Shown: one piece after another, positions 1-5,158 of the stretch
How positions within the stretch are numbered: position 1 is the first letter of the stretch
How the letters are laid out: every line of letters begins with the position of its first letter
Source: Paracoccaceae bacterium
Lineage (GTDB): Bacteria; Pseudomonadota; Alphaproteobacteria; Rhodobacterales; Rhodobacteraceae
Assembly: GCA_024304875.1 (NCBI GenBank)
Contig: JAMWZF010000063.1
Location: 1-7,059 of the forward strand
Length of the DNA: 7,059 nt
Direction: 5' to 3'
Translations under genes and position numbers: made by a program
Notes under the pieces: generated by a model
What the model saw: the letters and a program-made list of their open reading frames with translations, nothing else
The model's database searches: none
Told to the model about the DNA's origin: nothing

Positions 1-180
1 GGGCCGCACAACATCTTTCGACTGATCTCGACCGGCGCGACGCTGGAACGGCCAGGTCAGGCCGCGCAGCACCCAGCGGACCGGCCTCGGCGCCTCGAAG
101 GCATCGAGGATGACCTTCATCGCCCCCGTCCGTTCCAGCGTCGCGCCGGTCGAGATCAGTCGAAAGATGTTGTGCGGCCC
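1..180. repeat. Perfect 51-bp inverted repeat at window edge (fold-back)
   Basis: Bases 1-51 are the exact reverse complement of 130-180, with no mismatch, leaving 78 bases (52-129) between the arms. Both arms lie inside the ubiB reading frame, and the inner arm carries the normal UbiB N-terminal codons. The outer arm starts at base 1, so it may continue beyond the window. The most likely explanation is a fold-back chimera at a contig end. A real inverted duplication inside ubiB is possible but would destroy the protein. Confidence 0.95.
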
Positions 181-186
181 GCGCAT
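1..186 (-). CDS. ubiB: Ubiquinone biosynthesis protein UbiB, N-terminal fragment with a mirrored 3' end
   Basis: ATG at 186-184, 4 bases after the ubiE stop, opens a frame that runs to the window edge (62 codons). It begins MRGPHNIFRLISTGATLER and continues to ...RGLTWPF. This matches the N-terminus of alphaproteobacterial UbiB, the ABC1/ADCK/UbiB atypical kinase-like protein needed for aerobic ubiquinone synthesis at the membrane; the ATP-binding motifs would lie further on. From about codon 46 the frame reads QRRAGRDQSKDV..., which does not resemble UbiB, because bases 1-51 are the inverted copy of 130-180. The genuine part is therefore probably only about 45 codons. The order ubiE-ubiB with near contact implies one transcript and probable translational coupling. 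The family call rests on the short N-terminus and the neighbour, but both agree. Confidence 0.8.
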   Translation of the reverse strand, partial: MRGPHNIFRLISTGATLERTGAMKVILDAFEAPRPVRWVLRGLTWPFQRRAGRDQSKDVVRP

Positions 187-190
187 CCCG

Positions 191-940
191 TCAGAGCTTC
201 CAGCCCGAATGCAGGCAGGCGACACCCATCGTCAGGTTCCGGTAGGCCGCGTTGCCGAAGCCGGCGGCGCGGATCATCGCCAGGAAGGTCTCCTGGTCGG
301 GGAAGCGGCGGATCGACTCGACGAGATACTGGTAGCTGTCCCGGTCGCCGGTCACGACCTGCCCGATCCGGGGGATGACGTTGAAGGAATAGGCGTCGTA
401 TGCCGCCCGCAGGGCGGGGTTCGGCACGCGGGAGAACTCCAGCACCATGAGCCGCCCTCCGGGTTTCAGCACGCGGTAGGCCTCGGCCAGCGCATCCTCG
501 GGCCGGGTCACGTTCCGGATGCCGAAGCTGATGGTGTAGACGTCGAAGGTATTGTCATCGAAGGGCAGGGCCATCGCGTCACCCACGACCCAGTCGAGGC
601 TGCCGGCCATGTCCGCCGCCTCGGCCCGGCGCTGGCCTTCGACCAGCATCCCCTCGGTGAGGTCCAAAACGGTGGCATGCCCGTGCCCGGCCCGGCGCAG
701 GAAACGGAAGGAGATGTCGCCGGTCCCGCCCGCCACGTCGAGCAGGCGCTGCCCGCCACGAGGCGCGAGCCAGTCCATCATCGCGTCCTTCCAGAGCCGG
801 TGGATGCCGCCGCTCATCAGGTCGTTCATCACGTCGTATTTCGACGCGACCGAGGTGAAGACGCCCCGGACCCGGCCCGCCTTTTCACCCTCGGGCACCT
901 CGGAGTAGCCGAAATGCGTGGTCTTTTCGGAGTCTGACAC
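191..940 (-). CDS. ubiE: Bifunctional demethylmenaquinone/2-polyprenyl-6-methoxy-1,4-benzoquinol methyltransferase UbiE
   Basis: SAM-dependent C-methyltransferase of ubiquinone (and, where present, menaquinone) synthesis. From the GTG at 940 the protein is 249 residues, the usual family length (E. coli 251). It carries UbiE signature 1 (YDVMNDLMSGGIHRLWKD, about 35-52), the SAM-binding motif LLDVAGGTGD (67-76), the acidic ribose-binding segment LDLTEGM (92-98), GDAMALPF (120-127) and signature 2 (RVLKPGGRLMVLEFS, 156-170). Start choice: GTG at 940 gives the family-like VSDSEKTTHFGYSEVP, with AAGGTGGGCGG upstream as a possible ribosome site. ATG at 958, after GGGGAA, and ATG at 973 are in-frame alternatives that add 6 or 11 unconserved residues. 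It is divergent from mutM and followed by ubiB. The function is secure; the exact start is not. Confidence 0.95.
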   Translation of the reverse strand: MSDSEKTTHFGYSEVPEGEKAGRVRGVFTSVASKYDVMNDLMSGGIHRLWKDAMMDWLAPRGGQRLLDVAGGTGDISFRFLRRAGHGHATVLDLTEGMLVEGQRRAEAADMAGSLDWVVGDAMALPFDDNTFDVYTISFGIRNVTRPEDALAEAYRVLKPGGRLMVLEFSRVPNPALRAAYDAYSFNVIPRIGQVVTGDRDSYQYLVESIRRFPDQETFLAMIRAAGFGNAAYRNLTMGVACLHSGWKL

Positions 941-970
941 GGGGCCGCCCACCTTCATCGTTCCCCGCCG

Positions 971-998
971 CATATACTCTTATCGCGGCAAGAGACAA
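971..998 (-). promoter_or_regulatory. Possible sigma-70-type promoter for ubiE-ubiB
   Basis: On the minus strand TTGTCT (998-993) lies 16 bases before TATATG (976-971); each hexamer matches 4 of 6 consensus positions. Initiation would fall near base 964, giving a leader of about 24 bases to the GTG at 940 but only about 6 to the ATG at 958. It is therefore more consistent with the GTG start. This is pattern matching only. Confidence 0.3.
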
Positions 999-1029
999 AC
1001 GTGCCGGAATGAAGCAGCCCGGGCGGCCC

Positions 1030-1057
1030 TTGCGGGGCCGGTCGCGATGCCTACCTT
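1030..1057 (+). promoter_or_regulatory. Weak candidate promoter for mutM
   Basis: TTGCGG (1030-1035), 16 bases, then TACCTT (1052-1057), in the 125-base divergent gap between ubiE and mutM. The -35 matches 4 of 6 positions and the -10 only 3 of 6. Position is the main support: it is upstream of mutM in a divergent region that must hold promoters. Confidence 0.2.
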
Positions 1058-1082
1058 GGCGGTCTCACACGAAGGGGGGCCG

Positions 1083-1934
1083 ATGCCCGAACTGCCGGAA
1101 GTCGAAACCGTCCGCCGGGGGCTGGCCCCGGTGATGGAGGGCGCGCTGATCGAACGGGCCGAGGTGAACCGGCCCGATCTGCGCTGGCCGTTTCCCGACG
1201 GGATGGCGGAAAGGCTGACCGGCCGGCGTGTTCTGCGCCTCGGCCGGCGGTCGAAGTACCTCCTCGCCGACCTCGACAGCCAGGAGACGCTGCTGATCCA
1301 CCTCGGGATGTCGGGGCGGATGCAGGTCTCGGGCGCGACCATCGGCGCCTTCTTCCACGACCACCCGGCGCCCGAGAAACACGATCACGTCGTCCTGCAC
1401 ATGGAGGGCGGCGGACGGATCACCTTCAACGACGCCCGCCGCTTCGGCGCGATGGACCTGATGCCGACGGCGGGCACCGAGGAGCATTGGCTGATCCGGG
1501 ACCTCGGGCCCGAACCGCTCGGCAACGCCTTCTCCGCCCCCTACCTTGCCGGGCGCTTCCGGGGCAAACGGACGCCGGTGAAATCGGCCCTGCTGGACCA
1601 GGGAATCGTCGCCGGGCTGGGCAACATCTACGTCTGCGAGGCATTGTACCGGGCCGGGATACATCCCGCGCGGCACGCAGGGCGGATCGGACCGGGGCGG
1701 ATCGGGGCGCTCGTCCCCATCATCCGCGACGTGCTGACCGAGGCGATCGCGGCGGGCGGCTCGTCCCTGCGCGATCACCGCCAGGCCTCTGGCGAGCTTG
1801 GATATTTCCAGCACGACTTCGCCGTCTACGGCCGCGAAGGCCAGCCCTGCCGGACCCCCGGCTGCGACGCGCCTGTGCGGCGCATCGTTCAGTCCGGCCG
1901 GTCCACCTTCTACTGCCCGCGGTGTCAAAGATAG
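1083..1934 (+). CDS. mutM: Formamidopyrimidine-DNA glycosylase / AP lyase (Fpg, MutM)
   Basis: Base-excision repair enzyme that removes 8-oxoguanine and formamidopyrimidines and nicks the abasic site. It has 283 residues, a little above the roughly 270 typical. It starts MPELPEVETVRRGL, where Pro2 is the catalytic Schiff-base nucleophile and Glu3 the acid after Met removal. Lys58 (RRSKYLL) is the conserved base-contacting lysine, followed by HLGMSGR (73-79). The H2TH region contains LLDQGIVAGLGNIY, with conserved Asn181. The C-terminal zinc finger is Cys256-X4-Cys261...Cys278-X2-Cys281, with Arg273 in GRSTFYC. An upstream extension of the frame to 918 exists, but Pro2 must be N-terminal, which fixes ATG 1083; GGGGGGC lies just before it. 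It is divergent from ubiE, with the hydratase gene 62 bases downstream. Confidence 0.97.
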   Translation: MPELPEVETVRRGLAPVMEGALIERAEVNRPDLRWPFPDGMAERLTGRRVLRLGRRSKYLLADLDSQETLLIHLGMSGRMQVSGATIGAFFHDHPAPEKHDHVVLHMEGGGRITFNDARRFGAMDLMPTAGTEEHWLIRDLGPEPLGNAFSAPYLAGRFRGKRTPVKSALLDQGIVAGLGNIYVCEALYRAGIHPARHAGRIGPGRIGALVPIIRDVLTEAIAAGGSSLRDHRQASGELGYFQHDFAVYGREGQPCRTPGCDAPVRRIVQSGRSTFYCPRCQR

Positions 1935-1996
1935 GTTGCAAGCGGCCCCCGGGGTGCTAACCCTTGAGGCTCCGCCTGCGTACAAAGGGGACATGC

Positions 1997-2773
1997 ATGG
2001 CTTTCGAGACGATCACCGTCGAGACCTCCGACGATGTCTGCCTCATCACCCTCAACCGGCCCGACGCCCTGAACGCCCTCAACAGCACCCTGCTGAAAGA
2101 GCTGGCGAACGCGCTCGAGGAGGCCGACGCCAGCGACAAGGTCCGCTGCATCGTCCTGACCGGGTCCGAGAAGGCCTTCGCCGCCGGCGCCGACATCTCC
2201 GAGATGTCCGACAAGGGCTTCGTCGAGATGTATTCCGAGCAGTATTTCGCCAAGGGCAGCGAGAGGATCTGCGGCATCTCCAAGCCGATCATCGCCGCTG
2301 TTTCGGGGTACTGCCTCGGCGGCGGCTGCGAGCTGGCGATGATGTGCGACTTCATCATCGCCTCGGACACCGCCAAGTTCGGCCAGCCCGAGATCAACCT
2401 CGGCGTCATCGCCGGGATCGGCGGCACCCAGCGTCTGACCCGCCTCGTCGGCAAGTCCAAGTCGATGGAGATGCACCTGACGGGCCGCTTCATGGACGCC
2501 GAGGAGGCGGAGCGGTCGGGCCTCGCCAGCCGCGTCGTTCCGGCCAAGAAGCTGAAGGAAGAGGCGATGGCCACGGCCCACAAGATCGCCACCAAGTCCC
2601 TTCTGGCCACCCGCGCCGTCAAGCAGGCGGTGAACCGCGCCGAGGAGGTCTCGCTCTCCGAAGGGGTCCTGTTCGAACGGGCGCTGTTCTACGGCCTCTT
2701 CGCCAGCGACGACCAGAAGGAGGGCATGGCCGCCTTCCTGGAGAAGCGTGAACCGCAGTTCCGCGACCGCTAG
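1997..2773 (+). CDS. Enoyl-CoA hydratase (crotonase family)
   Basis: Predicted to hydrate trans-2-enoyl-CoA to 3-hydroxyacyl-CoA in fatty-acid or related acyl-CoA degradation in the cytoplasm. It is 258 residues, as expected for a stand-alone crotonase. Oxyanion-hole segments are AFAAGADISEM (60-70) and GYCLGGGCELAM (104-115). Both catalytic glutamates of true hydratases are present: Glu112 in GGGCELAM and Glu132 in FGQPEINLGVIAG. The C-terminal trimerisation helices are intact through EKREPQFRDR. ATG 1997 is chosen because AAAGGGGA ends 5 bases before it and MAFETITVE is a normal family start; an in-frame upstream ATG at 1964 precedes the ribosome site. A weak promoter-like pair, TTGCAA (1936-1941) and TAACCC (1958-1963), lies upstream. 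The physiological substrate (short-chain, crotonyl or other) cannot be told from sequence, so no symbol is given. Confidence 0.93.
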   Translation: MAFETITVETSDDVCLITLNRPDALNALNSTLLKELANALEEADASDKVRCIVLTGSEKAFAAGADISEMSDKGFVEMYSEQYFAKGSERICGISKPIIAAVSGYCLGGGCELAMMCDFIIASDTAKFGQPEINLGVIAGIGGTQRLTRLVGKSKSMEMHLTGRFMDAEEAERSGLASRVVPAKKLKEEAMATAHKIATKSLLATRAVKQAVNRAEEVSLSEGVLFERALFYGLFASDDQKEGMAAFLEKREPQFRDR

Positions 2774-2922
2774 GGGCCTTTTCAAGCCGGCGGGAATGGT
2801 CTATGCGCCGCGTCACATGCGCGTGGTGCCCGCTTTGGCAGGATTCTCTCGGCGATCGGCCGGAGCAGGGTGGACACCCGTGCGACCAGATATGAACCGA
2901 TAGACCAGAGAGACCGCACCAC
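2774..2922 (+). other. hydratase-rpsT intergenic leader
   Basis: 149 bases without a gene. It holds small inverted repeats: GCGCCGCG (2806-2813) with an imperfect partner ending in GGTGC near 2825-2829, and CTCGGC...GCCGGAG around 2849-2865. It also has one GANTC site (GATTC, 2842-2846) and a lone -35-like TTGGCA (2835-2840) without a good -10. No stem followed by a T-run is present, so I see no intrinsic terminator for the hydratase gene. It probably contains the rpsT promoter and 5' leader, but I cannot place them. Confidence 0.4.
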
Positions 2923-3186
2923 ATGGCCAATACCGTCCAGTCCAAGAAACGCGCCCGTCAGAACGAGCGCCGCTTTGCCGTCAACAAGGCCCGCCGCAGC
3001 CGCATCCGCACCTTCCTCCGGAAGGTCGAAGAGGCGATCGCCTCGGGCGACAAGGACGCCGCCACCGCCGCCCTGCGCGCGGCCCAGCCCGAACTGATGC
3101 GCGGCGTGTCGAAAGGCGTGTTCCACAAGAACACCGCGGCCCGGAAGATGTCGCGCCTCAGCTCGCGCGTGAAGTCGATCGGCTGA
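2923..3186 (+). CDS. rpsT: 30S ribosomal protein S20
   Basis: 87-residue, strongly basic primary 16S rRNA-binding protein of the small subunit, standard family length. It starts MANTVQSKKRARQNERR, the typical S20 N-terminus. The predicted helices include TFLRKVEEAIASGDKDAA, and the C-terminal segment GVFHKNTAARKMSRLSSRV is diagnostic. The ribosome site is weak (CAGAGAGACC, ending 7 bases before ATG). In E. coli S20 regulates its own translation; the long leader here would permit something similar, but nothing in the sequence proves it. rpsT next to dnaA is a common alphaproteobacterial arrangement. A strong terminator follows 49 bases after the stop. Confidence 0.98.
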   Translation: MANTVQSKKRARQNERRFAVNKARRSRIRTFLRKVEEAIASGDKDAATAALRAAQPELMRGVSKGVFHKNTAARKMSRLSSRVKSIG

Positions 3187-3235
3187 GCGCCTATCCGAGC
3201 ACAGAATCGTGGCAGTTTTGCCGCGACCCATCTGG

Positions 3236-3274
3236 AGCGGCGGTGTTCCCCTGGGGCACCGCCGCTTTGCTTTT
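3236..3274 (+). terminator. Intrinsic terminator of rpsT
   Basis: Perfect 10-bp stem AGCGGCGGTG (3236-3245) / CACCGCCGCT (3257-3266). Internal bases can extend it (TTCC against GGGG, with two wobble pairs) to a 3-base loop. TTTGCTTTT (3266-3274) follows. Position and orientation fit the end of rpsT transcription, so dnaA should have its own promoter downstream. Confidence 0.88.
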
Positions 3275-3296
3275 CATAAGCGGACAGGTCTTCCCC

Positions 3297-3330
3297 TTGA
3301 GTTTCAAAGGGCTCGGAGATTCTATCCACG
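3297..3330 (+). promoter_or_regulatory. Candidate dnaA promoter overlapping a GANTC site and a DnaA-box-like sequence
   Basis: TTGAGT (3297-3302) and TTCTAT (3320-3325) are 17 bases apart, in the least GC-rich part of the interval, just after the rpsT terminator. The -10 overlaps GATTC (3318-3322) and runs into CTATCCACG (3322-3330), which matches 7 of 9 positions of the DnaA box TTATCCACA. Each element is weak alone; the overlap is what makes it notable. A second weak pair is TTGAAG (3358-3363) with TAGTTT (3382-3387). Confidence 0.25.
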
Positions 3331-3400
3331 CCCGACCCTGTCAAGCGCATCGTTTCGTTGAAGCCCGCCTCGCGGCCTTGGTAGTTTGCTCGAGCGATTC

Positions 3401-3585
3401 ACTTCGGTCCCTGGGGGGGACTAGCGAAGTTCGGTGGCGAATTGAGGCCCACCCTCCGAAAGAGAGGGCATGGGCCGTGGGACAGACGCCGACTTCATCT
3501 GGGGTGCATAGTACGGTTTCTCGACAGGACTCCTCGGTCACGGGGGGTGCAGGTCGTCTGTGCCATGCACAACCCTCCCCCTGAC
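3401..3585 (+). other. Structured non-coding region between rpsT and dnaA (possible small RNA, dnaA leader or origin element)
   Basis: Four stems can be drawn. A: ACTTCGGTCCC (3401-3411) with GGGAC-tag-CGAAGT (3417-3430), 11 bp. B: GAAGT-t-CGGTG (3426-3436) with CGCCGACTTC (3487-3496), 10 bp including one G-T pair. C, nested in B: GGCCCACCCTC (3446-3456) with GAGGG-ca-TGGGCC (3464-3476), 11 bp with a 7-base loop. D: GTCA-c-GGGGG-GTGCA (3537-3551) with TGCAC...CCCCCTGAC (3566-3585), 14 bp. A and B share GAAGT 3426-3430, so they exclude each other. The rod B+C with flanking CCCTGGGG faintly recalls 6S RNA, but I could not find a convincing closing stem. Small ORFs in the interval have no recognisable product. 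From 3586 to 3650 I see only a 6-bp stem (3595-3600 with 3624-3629). Confidence 0.45.
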
Positions 3586-3650
3586 GGTGGTCGGGCCTTC
3601 TGCGGGTCCGTGTCACCAGGTCCGAAGGCGGTCGCTCGGGCAATTGTATT

Positions 3651-3684
3651 CCGGACGCCGGTATTCATCGACCGTCGGCGCCGG
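3651..3684 (+). promoter_or_regulatory. Hairpin directly upstream of the dnaA ribosome binding site
   Basis: CCGG-a-CGCCG (3651-3660) pairs with CGGCGCCGG (3676-3684): 9 bp, one bulged A, 15-base loop. It is followed at once by A6 and then GGGGGACAGG, the dnaA ribosome binding site. There is no T-run on the plus strand, so it is not a terminator; it is likely part of the dnaA 5' leader. A translational role is inference. Confidence 0.5.
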
Positions 3685-3701
3685 AAAAAATGGGGGACAG
3701 G

Positions 3702-5063
3702 ATGACGAACGAGAAATGGGACGAGGTCCGCGAAGGTTTGAGGACCTATGTCGGGGCGAACAACTATCGCAGCTGGATCGAGCCGCTCGAATTCAGCAAC
3801 CTGAGCCGCGGGGTTGCGACCTTCACGGTACCCACGCCGTTCTTCGGCAATTTCGTCAGCCAGAATTTCGGTGACCAGATCCTGTACCAGCTGTCCCAGT
3901 CGGGCGAGAGTGTCGATCGGCTGAGCTTTGTCGCCGCCAACCGCCCCGCCGCACCCGGCGCTCCCGCCACCGCCACGGTCAAGGCCGCCCCCGCCGCGCC
4001 GCCCGCGGGTTCGGGCGATCCGGTCGACGGCGGCCAACTCGACAGCCGCTTCACCTTCGACACCTTCGTCGTCGGCAAGCCGAACGAGCTTGCCCATGCT
4101 GCCGCCCGCAAGGTCGCCGAGGGCGGCCCCGTCACCTTCAACCCGCTGTTCATGTACGGCGGCGTCGGCCTCGGCAAGACGCACCTGATGCACGCCATCG
4201 CCAGCGAGTTGCGCTCCAAGCGCCCGCACCTCAACGTGGTGTATCTCAGCGCCGAGCAGTTCATGTACCGCTTCATCACCGCCCTGCGCGAGCGGAAGAT
4301 GATCGACTTCAAGCAGATGTTCCGCTCGGTCGACGTCCTGATGGTAGACGACGTCCAGTTCATCGCCGGCAAGGACTCGACGCAGGAGGAGTTCTTCCAC
4401 ACGTTCAACGCCCTCGTGGACGCCGGCAAGCAGATCGTCATTTCCGCCGACCGCGCCCCCGGCGAGATCAAGGACCTCGAGGACCGCATCCGCTCGCGCA
4501 TGCAGTGCGGCCTCGTCGTCGATCTGCACCCGACCGACTACGAACTGCGCCTCGGCATCCTTCAGGCCAAGGTCGAACAGTTCGCCGCCACCTATCCCGG
4601 CGTCGAGGTCCACAGCGGGGTGATCGAGTTCCTCGCGCACCGCATCTCGACCAACGTCCGGGTGCTCGAAGGTGCCCTGACCCGTCTTTTCGCCTTTGCC
4701 AGCCTCGTGGGCCGCGAGGTCTCGCTCGACCTGACCCAGGATTGCCTCGCCGACGTGCTGCGCGCCTCGGACCGCAAGATCACCATCGAGGAGATCCAGC
4801 GCCGGGTGTCGGAGCACTACAACATTCGCCTCTCCGACCTCATCGGCCCCAAGCGGACCCGCAACTTCGCCCGTCCGCGACAGGTGGCGATGTGGCTGTC
4901 CAAGCACATGACCAACCGCTCCCTGCCCGAGATCGGCCGCCGCTTCGGCAAGCGCGACCACACCACCGTCATGCACGGCGTCCGCAAGATCGAGGAACTG
5001 CGCGCGACCGACAGCCAGATCGCCGACGATCTGGAGATGCTGCGCCGCACACTCGAGGCATAA
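3702..5063 (+). CDS. dnaA: Chromosomal replication initiator protein DnaA
   Basis: AAA+ initiator that binds DnaA boxes and opens the origin. It is 453 residues. Domain I (about 1-80) contains NNYRSWIEPLEF. Domain II is a short Ala/Pro-rich linker (about 81-115). Domain III follows, with Walker A GGVGLGKTH (153-161; Lys159, Thr160), Walker B VLMVDDVQF (212-220; Asp216, Asp217), the box VII arginine-finger region DRIRSRMQCGL (Arg266 as the likely finger) and sensor II NVRVLEGALTRL (Arg320). Domain IV carries the DnaA signature RDHTTVMHG (419-427 region) in its helix-turn-helix. Start: ATG 3702 after GGGGGACAGG gives MTNEKWDEVR, the family-like N-terminus; ATG 3690 in the same frame adds MGDR and lacks a good ribosome site. 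No active-site loss is visible. dnaN follows after 95 bases containing hairpins. Confidence 0.98.
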   Translation: MTNEKWDEVREGLRTYVGANNYRSWIEPLEFSNLSRGVATFTVPTPFFGNFVSQNFGDQILYQLSQSGESVDRLSFVAANRPAAPGAPATATVKAAPAAPPAGSGDPVDGGQLDSRFTFDTFVVGKPNELAHAAARKVAEGGPVTFNPLFMYGGVGLGKTHLMHAIASELRSKRPHLNVVYLSAEQFMYRFITALRERKMIDFKQMFRSVDVLMVDDVQFIAGKDSTQEEFFHTFNALVDAGKQIVISADRAPGEIKDLEDRIRSRMQCGLVVDLHPTDYELRLGILQAKVEQFAATYPGVEVHSGVIEFLAHRISTNVRVLEGALTRLFAFASLVGREVSLDLTQDCLADVLRASDRKITIEEIQRRVSEHYNIRLSDLIGPKRTRNFARPRQVAMWLSKHMTNRSLPEIGRRFGKRDHTTVMHGVRKIEELRATDSQIADDLEMLRRTLEA

Positions 5064-5081
5064 ACGCCAACAAAGTCCTTG

Positions 5082-5137
5082 AGCCGGGGGGTGAAACGGG
5101 TAGGTTTCCGTTCCGCCCCGGCTGCCACTGTCGGGGC
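5082..5137 (+). promoter_or_regulatory. Competing hairpins between dnaA and dnaN
   Basis: Stem 1: AGCCGGGG (5082-5089) with CCCCGGCT (5116-5123), enclosing AACGG...CCGTT; about 15 pairs can form in total. Stem 2: GCCCCG (5115-5120) with CGGGGC (5132-5137), 11-base loop. The arms overlap at 5115-5120, so only one can form. Neither is followed by a T-run, so neither is a classical terminator. The second ends 9 bases before the dnaN ribosome site (GGAG, 5147-5150). RNA processing, attenuation or translational control are possible but unproven. Confidence 0.5.
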
Positions 5138-5158
5138 CAATAAAGCGGAGACGGGGAC

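Larger units (their letters stand above)
3204..3532. promoter_or_regulatory. Cluster of four GANTC (CcrM-type) methylation sites upstream of dnaA
   Basis: GANTC occurs at 3204-3208 (GAATC), 3318-3322 (GATTC), 3396-3400 (GATTC) and 3528-3532 (GACTC). By my read of the whole window there are only ten sites: the others are near 315, 930, 1603, 2842, 4374 and 5651. Four of ten thus fall in 7% of the sequence. GANTC is the target of the alphaproteobacterial cell-cycle methyltransferase CcrM, and in Caulobacter methylation state affects dnaA transcription. That the same applies here is inference. Confidence 0.45.

Noticed and set aside
110..937. 275-codon plus-strand frame opposite ubiE
   Set aside because: Antisense shadow of ubiE, which has complete family signatures.
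2800..2830. Intrinsic terminator after the enoyl-CoA hydratase gene
   Set aside because: The imperfect GC stem is not followed by a T-run.
3401..3540. 6S RNA gene
   Set aside because: The rod shape and CCCTGGGG are suggestive, but I could not draw a convincing closing stem or central bubble; reported only as a structured element.
3614..3630. Signal recognition particle RNA (ffs)
   Set aside because: CAGGTCCGAAGG resembles part of the SRP RNA loop, but the GGAAGGAAGCAGC core and flanking long stem are missing.
3187..3701. Chromosomal origin (oriC) between rpsT and dnaA
   Set aside because: Only one 7-of-9 DnaA-box-like site is clear, there is no AT-rich unwinding region, and alphaproteobacterial origins are often away from dnaA. 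Left open, not annotated.
3243..3705. Open frames of about 87-113 codons in both directions between rpsT and dnaA
   Set aside because: They overlap the rpsT terminator and the hairpins, have Ser/Arg-rich unstructured products, no good ribosome sites and no resemblance to known proteins.
3495..4976. 493-codon open frame on the minus strand antisense to dnaA
   Set aside because: It lies opposite a well-supported dnaA, its composition is that of a high-GC shadow frame, and no domain is recognisable.
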